From NCBI GenBank assembly GCA_002455605.1, contig DKLE01000211.1, forward strand, positions 1-7,194: a stretch of DNA of 7,194 nt. Reading direction: 5' to 3'. The DNA comes from Firmicutes bacterium UBA6648. Lineage in GTDB: Bacteria > Bacillota > Clostridia > Peptostreptococcales > Anaerovoracaceae. Below, piece after piece: positions 1-6,997 of the stretch (positions are counted from its first letter, which is position 1; each line of letters opens with the position of its first letter). The position numbers and the translations under genes were made by a program. A model generated the notes under the pieces. The model was not told where the DNA came from. It worked only from the letters and a program-made list of their open reading frames with translations, and made no database searches.

Positions 1-69
1 TGCATATCACTAATCCGAAGAAGACATTCAATTAAAAAATAAAGATTAAGAAAGGAAGTAATAGGTTTA

Positions 70-87
70 CAGCTGAATTTCCAGCTG
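70..87. promoter_or_regulatory. CAGCTG-N6-CAGCTG dyad, possible operator
   Basis: Two identical CAGCTG hexamers are separated by six bases (AATTTC). Each hexamer is itself a palindrome, so the 18-base element is both an inverted and a direct repeat. It ends 26 bases before the methyltransferase start and just upstream of its ribosome binding site. It could be a binding site for a dimeric regulator or a small hairpin in the mRNA leader. It does not match the Fur or E. coli NikR consensus as I know them. A six-base arm is short enough to arise by chance. Confidence 0.25.
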
Positions 88-101
88 CAAGCTTATTATA
101 T

Positions 102-107
102 GGGGAG
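102..107 (+). promoter_or_regulatory. Ribosome binding site of the methyltransferase gene
   Basis: GGGGAG lies six bases before the ATG at 114. The reading frame is open upstream back to the stop at 33-35, but it contains no ATG, GTG or TTG codon there, so this site and the ATG at 114 fix the start. Confidence 0.7.
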
Positions 108-113
108 AAAAAC

Positions 114-863
114 ATGCAGTTTAACGAAAGAATTAAAAACTATTGGGAAGGCGAAGCGGAATGCTACAGCATAGGAATCGAAAAAGAATTGAAAGACTTT
201 CATCGGAAGGCATGGAGAGAGCTTATATTAGAATATGCTCCGCAGAAAGAAGACTTGGATATATTGGATATAGGAACAGGCCCCGGATTTTTTCCAATTA
301 TCCTTTCAGATGAGAAGCACAAGGTAACAGGAATTGATCTGACAGAGAATATGATACATTTTGCTAAAAAGAATCTAATGGACGAAGGAAAAGAGGCAGT
401 GCTCCTTTCAATGGACTGTCACAACCTTACGTTTGAAGATAATTCTTTTGATCTGGTACTGTGCAGAAATTTAACCTGGACTCTCGACAACCCGTCCCGT
501 GCTTATGACGAATGGAAGCGCGTGCTTCGTCCGGGAGGACGGCTGTTGGTATTTGATTCTTGTTGGTATTTGCACTTGTATGATGAAGAAAGGAAAAAAG
601 CTTATATTGCCAAAGAACAAGAAATCAAAGAAAAATACGGACGTAAATTTCATGAACATAAAAACCAGCAGGAAGGAGATGAAATCAGTAAAAAGTTGTT
701 TATGAGCGATAAACTTCGCCCTCAATGGGATCTGGACAAAATGCTTTCCATTGGTTTCTCAAAAGTATTTGCAGACTGCTCAATTGATCAGCGTACCTGC
801 AATGAAATGGAAATGGAGCTTCATTCTTTGACTCCGGCGTTCCTCGTCGGAGGTGAAAAATAA
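114..863 (+). CDS. Class I SAM-dependent methyltransferase (UbiE/Methyltransf_11 type)
   Basis: A 249-residue cytoplasmic enzyme predicted to transfer a methyl group from S-adenosylmethionine to a small molecule. The SAM-binding glycine loop is LDIGTGPG at 51-58. The acidic residue after strand 2, which normally holds the SAM ribose, is D75 in VTGIDLTENM, and D101 in MDCHNLTF fits the adenine-contacting position. The post-motif region is DNSFDLVLCRNLTWTL (109-124), followed by LRPGGRL at 138-144. Residues 157-200 form a highly charged helical insert (YDEERKKAYIAKEQ onward) that probably caps the active site and sets the substrate. There is no signal peptide or membrane segment. It is the first gene of the run, with five bases separating its stop from the next start, so it likely acts on the ligand handled by the transporters. 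The fold is clear; the substrate is unknown. It has no visible resemblance to nicotianamine synthase. Alternatives include a self-protection or chelator-tailoring methylase. Confidence 0.9.
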   Translation: MQFNERIKNYWEGEAECYSIGIEKELKDFHRKAWRELILEYAPQKEDLDILDIGTGPGFFPIILSDEKHKVTGIDLTENMIHFAKKNLMDEGKEAVLLSMDCHNLTFEDNSFDLVLCRNLTWTLDNPSRAYDEWKRVLRPGGRLLVFDSCWYLHLYDEERKKAYIAKEQEIKEKYGRKFHEHKNQQEGDEISKKLFMSDKLRPQWDLDKMLSIGFSKVFADCSIDQRTCNEMEMELHSLTPAFLVGGEK

Positions 864-868
864 GGCCT

Positions 869-2614
869 ATGAGAACATATCTTCGATTAGCGTCTTTTCT
901 TAAAACGGCACCGAAAGAAACGATATTGAAAGTACTGATCGGTCTGTTCATTGTTGCAGCGGGGTTTTTGCAGGCTTTTATGATTGCGGGGGTGATCGCT
1001 GCTGTATTTGACCGGCGCCCCTATCAGGAAATGATACCGTATATTGCCGGAGTGTTATTTGCGATTCTTTTTAAAGTGTTTTGGATACGTTATCAAGAAG
1101 GATTTGTAAAAAAGATGGGGGCTAAGATAAAAGGAAATATCCGACAGGCTTTAATTGAGAAATTGCTGTGCCTTGGTCCTGCATATCAGGACGGCAGACG
1201 CAGCGGCAATTTGCAGTCCCTTGTTACCGATGGAGTAGAGTCCTTTGAAGTCTTTCTTGTACAGTACATCCCGCAGATTTTTGTGGTGATTATTTCGGTA
1301 ACCGCTGCTATTGGCTATATCTTTACTGTGGATCCGCTGGTGAGCCTTCTGATCCTATTTGCTGCCGTGCTGGCAATTATTGTTCCCCATTTATTTATGC
1401 CGGCGATTTCAAAATTAATGATCGAATATTGGCAGTCTTATGCCCATTTAAATGCGCAATATATCGATACCATGCAGGGCATGAGCACACTAAAGGCTTT
1501 TCATGCAAGCAAACGAGTAAAGGAAGCTTTGGCCAAGGATGCAAAAAGCTTTGCTAAATCATCAATTGACAATACAGGAATGTCCTTGTCAGATTCGGCC
1601 ATTATCATATTGCTCTGTGCTGTAGGTACATCACTGGCCGTAGGCATAGCGGCCTGGCATACTTATCAGGGACTGCTGACTGCTCCTGCCCTGCTGACGA
1701 TTTTATTTCTGGCGGGTGAAAGTATGCGGCCGCTTTATGATCTGAACGTGTACTGGCACGGAAGTTATCTGGGGTTTTCGGTAGCTGAGGAATTTTATGA
1801 AATCTTTGACACTCCTGTGGAGCTTCATATTTCCCATAAGGCTCACAGCAACAGACTTACGCAGAATCCGCCAGAAATTCAGCTGCAAGATGTATCGTTC
1901 TGTTATGGGGAAAGCCTGGGAAATGCATTGGAGCATGTGACAATAAAAATTGAAGCAGGACAAACGGCAGCCATTGTGGGAAAATCCGGTTCAGGTAAAT
2001 CTACACTGGTCAACCTATTGCTTCGATTCTATGATCCACAGCAGGGGACAATTATTATTGGGGGTCATGAGCTTCAAGAATATACACTGGATTATCTGCG
2101 AAATCAGATTGCTGTTGTCTTTCAAGATACATACCTGTTTTACGGAACAGTGGAAGAAAACCTGCTTATGGCAAAACCTGACGCAACCCGAGAAGAATGT
2201 ATGGAAGCTGCAAAAGCCGCCAATGCACACGAGTTCATCATGGCTCTTCCTCAGGGATATCAGACAATTGTCGGGGAAAGAGGAGCCACGCTGTCCGGAG
2301 GGGAACGGCAGCGCATTTCAATCGCCCGTACCATATTAAAAGGAGCACCAATCCTGATTTTGGATGAAGCCACCTCCAGCGTTGATATATCAGGAGAAAG
2401 CTTGATACAGGAGGCATTGGAACGTTTGATGAAGGATAGGACAACCCTTATAATAGCTCACAGGCTTTCCACTATTCGGAAAGCAGAAATGATATATGTT
2501 CTGGATAAAGGAAGATTGCGCGAATCCGGAATTCATGACACCCTGATGCAGCAGAAAGACGGCGTTTATGCCCAACTTGTGCAGGCACAGGAGAAAGCGA
2601 GGCATGTTGTATGA
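869..2614 (+). CDS. CydD-like half ABC transporter (membrane domain plus ATPase)
   Basis: A 581-residue inner-membrane protein: about six membrane helices (roughly 22-44, 54-74, 131-152, 156-178, 242-263, 270-288) followed by a nucleotide-binding domain (about 335-575). ATPase motifs are complete: Walker A GKSGSGKS (371-378), Q-loop Q419, signature LSGGE (475-479), Walker B ILILDE (495-500) with catalytic E500, D-loop SSVD (503-506) and switch H531. The membrane domain carries CydD-like features: LGPAY (102-106), RRSG (110-113), the segment around YIPQ (133-136), and RPLYDLNVYWH (287-297), which aligns with the E. coli CydD segment QPLRDLGTFYH. It should pair with the next gene product to form a heterodimer. 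GGAGGTG at 849-855, inside the end of the methyltransferase gene, is the probable ribosome binding site, though its 13-base spacing is long. CydDC is associated with cysteine/glutathione export and haem transport; the cargo here is not shown. A siderophore-type half transporter (YbtP/IrtA class) is the main alternative. Confidence 0.88.
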   Translation: MRTYLRLASFLKTAPKETILKVLIGLFIVAAGFLQAFMIAGVIAAVFDRRPYQEMIPYIAGVLFAILFKVFWIRYQEGFVKKMGAKIKGNIRQALIEKLLCLGPAYQDGRRSGNLQSLVTDGVESFEVFLVQYIPQIFVVIISVTAAIGYIFTVDPLVSLLILFAAVLAIIVPHLFMPAISKLMIEYWQSYAHLNAQYIDTMQGMSTLKAFHASKRVKEALAKDAKSFAKSSIDNTGMSLSDSAIIILLCAVGTSLAVGIAAWHTYQGLLTAPALLTILFLAGESMRPLYDLNVYWHGSYLGFSVAEEFYEIFDTPVELHISHKAHSNRLTQNPPEIQLQDVSFCYGESLGNALEHVTIKIEAGQTAAIVGKSGSGKSTLVNLLLRFYDPQQGTIIIGGHELQEYTLDYLRNQIAVVFQDTYLFYGTVEENLLMAKPDATREECMEAAKAANAHEFIMALPQGYQTIVGERGATLSGGERQRISIARTILKGAPILILDEATSSVDISGESLIQEALERLMKDRTTLIIAHRLSTIRKAEMIYVLDKGRLRESGIHDTLMQQKDGVYAQLVQAQEKARHVV

Positions 2615-4374
2615 ATACAAAAGTAAATCATTCCCGTCTGTATTCTTTGCTGAGGCTTATAGGCAACCTGAAGCAGCATTACGGTGGAATGATCTGTGCG
2701 GTAGCCTGCGGTATTTTTAATCACCTTTTCACCATATCTATATCTGCTTTATGTGCTTATATGGTGGGGCTTGCATTGGAAAAGAAAATTTTGTACAGCT
2801 GGAAGCTGCTGTTCATTTTTCTCTGCACGTTCATTATATTCCGAGTCATTTCTTATTTTATGGAGATGTGGTTTGCCCATGATGTAGCATTTAAAGTACT
2901 GGCTGATTTGAGAATTATGCTTTTGGAATCCGTAGAACGGGTATCACCGGCTATTTTGCTCAATATGCGTTCCGGTCAATTGGCTTCGACCTTGATGAGT
3001 GATGTGGAATTGCTGGAATGGTTCTTTGCTCATTCTTTCGGCAGTGTCTTTGTTGCTGCGGCAGTATCGGCAGCTCTTCTTGCATTTTTGGGATGGCTAC
3101 ACCCGATATTACCGGTTATTATGCTGATTTTTATTGCGATTCTTGTTATCATCCCTTTCGCAATGAAGAAAAAAGCAGATGAACAAGGTGCCTATGTCCG
3201 CAGAGAGCTTGGAGATGCCAATGCTGTAACCATGGAAGGGCTGCAGGGAATGAAAGAAATTCTCATGCTGAACAATGTAGAGGCATATCAGAAGAAAAAT
3301 CGTAAATATATGCAAAAAATGTATGACAGCCAATACTGCTACGGAAAAAGGCTAGGGACAGAGGGAGCTCTTTTGCAGCTTACAGTCGGATTGAGTACCT
3401 TATGTATTATGGCAGTAGCAGCAGGCCTTGTTTTTAAAGGACAATTAGCTTTTTCTTATTATCCTGTTGTTATGATGGTTGCAGGACTTGCATTTAATCC
3501 AGTATTGGAAATATGCAATACTGCACGAAATTTCGGGCTGATCTTTGCTGCGGCAAATCGAGTTTTTCAGGTTATTGAAGCAAGCCCCATCGTGGAGGAC
3601 AGAGGGCAGCCCATTGACACCAGCAGACTTGAATCTGGAATATGCTTCGAAAAGGTATCTTTCCGCTACGGACAGGATTTAGAACCTGCTGTGAAAGACA
3701 TTTCATTCACCGTAAAATCCGGACAGCGAGTGGCCTTAGTGGGACATTCGGGCTCAGGGAAATCAACCTGTGTCAATCTTTTACTGCGTTATTGGGATGT
3801 AGAAAGCGGTACCATCCGAATAGGCAGCAAGGATATCCGCGAAATGACCATGGACAACCTTCGGGAGCTAACCTCTGTTGTCTTGCAGGACGTATACCTT
3901 TTCAATATTTCTATACGGGAAAATATACGGCTTGGCAAGGAAGGCGCTACCGATGAAGAAGTGGAAGCCGCTGCCAAAGCAGCTTCAGCCCATGAATTTA
4001 TTAAAGAACTTCCTCAGGGCTATGATACGGCGGCAGGGGAACGGGGATTGGCGTTATCAGGCGGACAACGTCAAAGAATCGCCATTGCACGGGCCATCTT
4101 GAAGGGCTCACCTGTCTTGGTGCTTGATGAAGCGGTTTCCAGTCTGGATTCCGAAAATGAAGCAGAAATTCAACAAGCCATGGACAATTCTTATAAAGGC
4201 TTTACCACATTAGTTGTTGCACACCGGATTTCCACTATTATGTCAGCAGATATGCTGGTAGTTTTGGAAAATGGCTGTGTCGCCGGAGTGGGAACTCACG
4301 AAGAGCTGTTCAGAACCAATAAAGTTTATCGGTCTCTGGTATTGCCGCAAATAAAAGGTGATTGCCCATGTTGA
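2611..4374 (+). CDS. CydC-like half ABC transporter (membrane domain plus ATPase)
   Basis: A 587-residue inner-membrane protein, the likely partner of the preceding half transporter. Its ATG overlaps the previous stop as ATGA, with GAGG at 2599-2602 as a modest ribosome binding site, so translation is probably coupled and the subunits made in equal amounts. Membrane helices lie at roughly 24-53, 63-85, 140-161, 164-184, 252-275 and 281-299. The ATPase motifs are Walker A GHSGSGKS (378-385), Q426, LSGGQ (482-486), Walker B VLVLDE (502-507) with E507, D-loop SLD (511-513) and H538; none is degenerate. The segment 78-134 matches CydC well: E85, HDVAFKVLADLRI (90-102), SPA (112-114), RSGQL (120-124) and DVELLE (131-136), against the E. 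coli HDATFRVLQHLRI, SPA, RQGEL and DVDTLD. H90 aligns with E. coli CydC H85. The protein ends in CPC, but those codons overlap the next gene's start region. Substrate and direction are unproven. Confidence 0.88.
   Translation: MNTKVNHSRLYSLLRLIGNLKQHYGGMICAVACGIFNHLFTISISALCAYMVGLALEKKILYSWKLLFIFLCTFIIFRVISYFMEMWFAHDVAFKVLADLRIMLLESVERVSPAILLNMRSGQLASTLMSDVELLEWFFAHSFGSVFVAAAVSAALLAFLGWLHPILPVIMLIFIAILVIIPFAMKKKADEQGAYVRRELGDANAVTMEGLQGMKEILMLNNVEAYQKKNRKYMQKMYDSQYCYGKRLGTEGALLQLTVGLSTLCIMAVAAGLVFKGQLAFSYYPVVMMVAGLAFNPVLEICNTARNFGLIFAAANRVFQVIEASPIVEDRGQPIDTSRLESGICFEKVSFRYGQDLEPAVKDISFTVKSGQRVALVGHSGSGKSTCVNLLLRYWDVESGTIRIGSKDIREMTMDNLRELTSVVLQDVYLFNISIRENIRLGKEGATDEEVEAAAKAASAHEFIKELPQGYDTAAGERGLALSGGQRQRIAIARAILKGSPVLVLDEAVSSLDSENEAEIQQAMDNSYKGFTTLVVAHRISTIMSADMLVVLENGCVAGVGTHEELFRTNKVYRSLVLPQIKGDCPC
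4354..4360 (+). promoter_or_regulatory. Ribosome binding site that sets the nikB-like start
   Basis: AAAGGTG ends seven bases before the ATG at 4368, a normal spacing. It leaves only one base before the in-frame TTG at 4362, so the ATG is the better start even though the frame is open from the TTG. Confidence 0.65.
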
Positions 4375-5297
4375 GGTTTATCATAAAAAGAATTTTATTA
4401 CTCTTTCCCATTTTACTTATCGTTACGATTGCTACCTTTGCACTAAGCACAATATCAGCGGGAGATTCCGCATCAATTGTGGCTCGGGCGGAAGCTGGTG
4501 TTGCATCAAAACAAGCGGTAGATATTGTGAAAGAAGAACTGGGACTGGATCGGTCTTATTCACAGCAGTATGTTCATTGGCTGGAAAAGGTTATACAGTT
4601 TGATCTGGGAACCTCTTATAAAACAAAGAGACCTGTTTCTGATGAATTGATGGAAAGATTTCCTGCCACTCTTATGCTTACAGTATGCGCAGCGGGAATT
4701 ATGTTTGCCGTTTCTTTGATATTGGGAGTCCTGGCAGCTCTTCGTCCCAATTCGATCATTGATGGAGCCGCAAAGATTTTATCCTTTGCAACTGTGTCAG
4801 TGCCTCCGTTTTTATTTGGTTTGCTGCTCCTTTATCTTTTCGGAGTTCATCTGAAAATAGTAGCTGTTGTGGGCAGTCCAGAAACAAAGAATGTATGGCT
4901 TCCTGCCATCACCTTAGGAATCAGCCATTGTGGTCCTTTTATTATGCTGATTAAAAGCAATATGCTTGATGTGATGGGAAAAGGCTATATTAAAGCCGCC
5001 AGAGCCCGAGGTGTCAGTGAACCTATGGTGGTAATAAACCATGCGTTGCGCAATGCCATCTTGCCTGCATTGACGAAGCTTGGTGTGACATTTGGCAGCA
5101 TGATCGGAGGGTCGGCAGTAATTGAATCTATTTTTTCCTGGCCCGGGCTTGGTCAGCTTGCCCTCAATGCAATTTATAACAAGGATATTCCCGTTCTTCA
5201 AGGCTTCATGCTTTTGGCGGCTACTTTGATCATATTGATTAATCTGCTGGTTGATATTATATATAAAGCGGTTGATACGAGAATAAAGATAACTTAG
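4368..5297 (+). CDS. nikB: Nickel/peptide-type ABC importer permease, NikB-like
   Basis: A 309-residue inner-membrane permease of the DppB/OppB/NikB family that forms half of the import channel. It opens with the family's typical MLRFIIKRILLLFP and a membrane helix at about 8-28, then an outside domain at 29-98 with ELGLD (57-61) and FDLGTSYKTKRPV (78-90). Further helices lie at about 101-125, 138-160, 177-197, 236-257 and 278-299. The EAA loop that docks on the ATPase is YIKAARARGV (207-216) through HALRNAILP (225-233). The C-terminal hallmark is IESIFSWPGLG (252-262). From memory, E. coli NikB has FGISFASQRPV, IENIFAWPGVG and DPRIRR at the matching places, which favours the nickel or metallophore branch over oligopeptide permeases. 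The gene overlaps the end of the CydC-like gene by seven bases, tying the importer to the same transcript. The transported ligand cannot be read from the permease; peptide or opine-metal complexes remain possible. Confidence 0.85.
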   Translation: MLRFIIKRILLLFPILLIVTIATFALSTISAGDSASIVARAEAGVASKQAVDIVKEELGLDRSYSQQYVHWLEKVIQFDLGTSYKTKRPVSDELMERFPATLMLTVCAAGIMFAVSLILGVLAALRPNSIIDGAAKILSFATVSVPPFLFGLLLLYLFGVHLKIVAVVGSPETKNVWLPAITLGISHCGPFIMLIKSNMLDVMGKGYIKAARARGVSEPMVVINHALRNAILPALTKLGVTFGSMIGGSAVIESIFSWPGLGQLALNAIYNKDIPVLQGFMLLAATLIILINLLVDIIYKAVDTRIKIT

Positions 5298-5306
5298 GAG
5301 CAAGGG

Positions 5307-5312
5307 AAAGGA
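5307..5312 (+). promoter_or_regulatory. Ribosome binding site of the nikC-like gene
   Basis: AAAGGA lies eight bases before the ATG at 5321, in the 23-base gap that is the longest spacer between two genes in the window. No terminator or promoter is visible in the gap. Confidence 0.6.
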
Positions 5313-5320
5313 ATAAGATA

Positions 5321-6184
5321 ATGAACTTAACTGTTACAGAGAGAGCATGCAGGCAGAAGGTTCCATACAAGAGGAATAATCAACTGATAATCGGCGGTAT
5401 ATTGCTGGCGGTTATTCTGCTGCTGGCCATATTTGCACCTCTGGTGGTGCCCAATGATCCGTATGTATCTGATCCGGCCAACAAATATGCTTCTCCCAGT
5501 CTGAAATATTGGTTTGGTACAGATAACATCGGCCGATGTATTGCATCCCGTACGATTTTAGGCGCACACACCTCTCTGGTTTATGCATCTGTTATACTCT
5601 GTTCAATCCTTGTCATCAGCCTGATCCTGGGAGTCTTATCGGGATATTTTGGCGGGGCTGCCGATGCATTGATTATGCGTATGACCGATGTCTTTCTTGC
5701 ATTGCCGGCTCCCGTCATTGCATTGGCAATTGCCGGTGCACTGGGACCAAGTGCAAAGAATTTGATTATAGCTATGGTACTGACTTCCTGGGGAGATTTT
5801 ACTAAACTGGTTCGGGGTATGGTGCTGGAGGTGAAAGAAAAGGATTTTATTATGGCGGCCAGAGCGTCGGGGTTTTCTCACAGAAAAATAATATTCCATC
5901 ATATTTTTACAAATGTCTTTCCTCCCATACTGATACTGGCAACACTGGAAATGGGAAAGATTATTCTGGCAATTGCCGGATATTCATTTATCGGACTGGG
6001 AGCACAGCCTCCCACTGCAGAATGGGGAGTTATGATCAGTGATGCTAAAAACTACATACAAGTGCAGCCGCAGTTGATTTTATATCCCAGCGCAGCAATT
6101 ATTGTTACAGTAGCTTCTTTCAATCTTTTTGGAGAAGGATTAAAGAAATTCATCAGCAGGGGGATCATCAATGAATCAAATTAA
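5321..6184 (+). CDS. nikC: Nickel/peptide-type ABC importer permease, NikC-like
   Basis: A 287-residue inner-membrane permease of the DppC/OppC/NikC family, the partner of the NikB-like subunit. A first helix (about 22-44) leads to the family motif YWFGTDNIGRCIASR (63-77). The residue after GR is C73, where many family members have aspartate. Further helices lie at about 86-108, 125-145, 147-165, 205-227 and 250-273. The EAA loop is FIMAARASGFSHRKI (176-190) through NVFPP (198-202). The segment YSFIGLGAQPPTAEWGVMI (221-239) followed by DAKNYI (241-246) closely follows E. coli NikC as I recall it (SFLGLGVTAPTAEWGVMI, DARQYI); peptide permeases more often read PPTPEWG. This makes the nickel/metallophore branch the best fit. 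Its stop lies inside the next gene (14-base overlap), implying coupled translation of permease and ATPase. Length is normal for the family, with no frameshift. Confidence 0.85.
   Translation: MNLTVTERACRQKVPYKRNNQLIIGGILLAVILLLAIFAPLVVPNDPYVSDPANKYASPSLKYWFGTDNIGRCIASRTILGAHTSLVYASVILCSILVISLILGVLSGYFGGAADALIMRMTDVFLALPAPVIALAIAGALGPSAKNLIIAMVLTSWGDFTKLVRGMVLEVKEKDFIMAARASGFSHRKIIFHHIFTNVFPPILILATLEMGKIILAIAGYSFIGLGAQPPTAEWGVMISDAKNYIQVQPQLILYPSAAIIVTVASFNLFGEGLKKFISRGIINESN
6158..6164 (+). promoter_or_regulatory. Ribosome binding site of the nikD-like gene inside nikC
   Basis: AGGGGGA lies six bases before the ATG at 6171, entirely within the coding sequence of the nikC-like gene. It supports this start and the 14-base gene overlap. 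Confidence 0.6.
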
Positions 6185-6974
6185 AAATAATGCTCCCGTT
6201 CTCATGGTGAACAACTTAAAGGTTGATTTTGACTGCGGAAGTCATATCGTTCACGCCGTAAACGGTGTCAGTCTAACAGTAATGCCCGGAAAAATAACGG
6301 CCATTGTAGGAGAAAGCGGATCTGGAAAATCAGCAACAGCTCTGGCCATTATGAACTTGCTTGATCCTCCTGGGAAAATTGCAGAGGGAGAAATTTTCTT
6401 GTCCGGACAGGACTTCATGAAGCTTTCACGCCGTGCACAAAGAGAGACACTGGGAAAGCAAGTTGGCGTGATATTTCAAGATCCTTTTGAATCATTAAAT
6501 CCCCGTATGAAAATTGGAGATATGCTGATAGAAACCCTGCGTATTAACCAGAAGCTTTCGAAAAAAGAGGCGGGACTAATTGGGTTGGATCTTCTCAGCA
6601 AGATGAAACTTCGCGATGTAAGGAATTTGATGCATCAATATCCCCACCAGTTGAGTGGCGGGATGTGCCAGCGAGTAATGATAGCCATGGCGATGGCACA
6701 GAGACCTCCTCTTTTGATTGCTGATGAGCCGACCACGGCTTTGGATGTCATGGTTCAGGCTCGGATACTGGAGGAGATTGTTTCTCTGCGGGATAATTGC
6801 AGCACAGGAATTCTGTTTATAACCCATGATTTAGGTGTAGTAGCGGAAATTGCGGATGATATGTACATCATGAAAGAGGGAAAATTCGTGGAATATGGGG
6901 AAGTTTCTCATGTATTTGACAATCCTTCTCATCCTTATACAAAAGAACTGCTGCAATCCGTTCTATGCGTATAA
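6171..6974 (+). CDS. nikD: Nickel/peptide-type ABC importer ATPase, NikD-like
   Basis: A 267-residue cytoplasmic ATPase that should power the NikBC-like channel. Motifs: Walker A GESGSGKS (47-54), Q-loop Q103 in IFQDPFESLNP, signature LSGGM (161-165) followed by CQRVMIAMAMA, Walker B LLIADEP (181-187) with E186, D-loop ALD (190-192) and switch H219 in FITHDLG. The LSGGM signature and MIAMA stretch match E. coli NikD as recalled. The C terminus stops soon after HPYTKELLQSV (254-264). DppD/OppD proteins run to about 325-335 residues and carry a longer cysteine-containing tail, which is missing here. That is normal for NikD (about 254 residues), so I do not read it as a truncation. The next gene encodes the second ATPase, so the importer likely uses a heterodimeric pair. 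The fold and role are secure; metal against peptide specificity is inferred. Confidence 0.86.
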   Translation: MNQIKNNAPVLMVNNLKVDFDCGSHIVHAVNGVSLTVMPGKITAIVGESGSGKSATALAIMNLLDPPGKIAEGEIFLSGQDFMKLSRRAQRETLGKQVGVIFQDPFESLNPRMKIGDMLIETLRINQKLSKKEAGLIGLDLLSKMKLRDVRNLMHQYPHQLSGGMCQRVMIAMAMAQRPPLLIADEPTTALDVMVQARILEEIVSLRDNCSTGILFITHDLGVVAEIADDMYIMKEGKFVEYGEVSHVFDNPSHPYTKELLQSVLCV

Positions 6975-6985
6975 CCAATAGAGAG

Positions 6986-6993
6986 AGGAGGAG
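6986..6993 (+). promoter_or_regulatory. Strong ribosome binding site of the nikE-like gene
   Basis: AGGAGGAG ends four bases before the ATG at 6998 (six bases if only AGGAGG is counted). It is the strongest such site in the window and fixes the start of the last, incomplete gene. Confidence 0.75.
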
Positions 6994-6997
6994 AAAA

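Larger units (their letters stand above)
1..113 (+). other. Leader region, possible tail of an upstream gene
   Basis: No complete gene fits here. Two reading frames could be the end of an upstream gene: one stops at TAA 33-35 (last residues HITNPKKTFN) and one at TAA 40-42 (last residues IRRRHSIKK). Neither tail is recognisable as a family. The stretch is A-rich from 31 to 60. I see no hairpin followed by a T run, so an upstream gene could read through into the methyltransferase gene. A promoter is not clear: TTTACA at 66-71 resembles a -35 box, but the best -10-like hexamer, TATTAT at 94-99, lies 22 bases further on, which is too far for a standard promoter. Confidence 0.4.

Noticed and set aside
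36..113. N-terminal extension of the methyltransferase
   Set aside because: The frame is open from 36, but no ATG, GTG or TTG codon occurs before 114, where a good ribosome binding site is present.
1950..2339. 129-residue plus-strand open frame inside the CydD-like gene
   Set aside because: It covers the Walker A to signature region of the ATPase in another frame and has the cysteine- and tryptophan-rich composition of an out-of-frame reading.
4362..4367. TTG start two codons earlier for the nikB-like gene
   Set aside because: The AAAGGTG site would be only one base away from the TTG, and the protein from ATG 4368 begins MLRF as in other NikB/DppB proteins.
4357..4374. C-terminal CPC of the CydC-like protein as a metal-binding tail
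   Set aside because: The codons coincide with the spacer and ATG of the next gene, so the residues may simply follow from the overlap. Two cysteines at a tail are not enough to claim a metal site.
4358..4603. Short open frame overlapping the start of the nikB-like gene
   Set aside because: It is an alternative frame of a conserved permease start, with no independent ribosome binding site.
4914..5303. 129-residue minus-strand open frame
   Set aside because: It lies opposite the nikB-like gene, has no plausible ribosome binding site or recognisable domain, and the plus-strand frame has clear family motifs. The other minus-strand open frames in the window fail for the same reasons.
6171..6974. 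Truncation of the NikD-like ATPase
   Set aside because: It is short against DppD/OppD, but 267 residues is normal for NikD-type proteins and all ATPase motifs are present.
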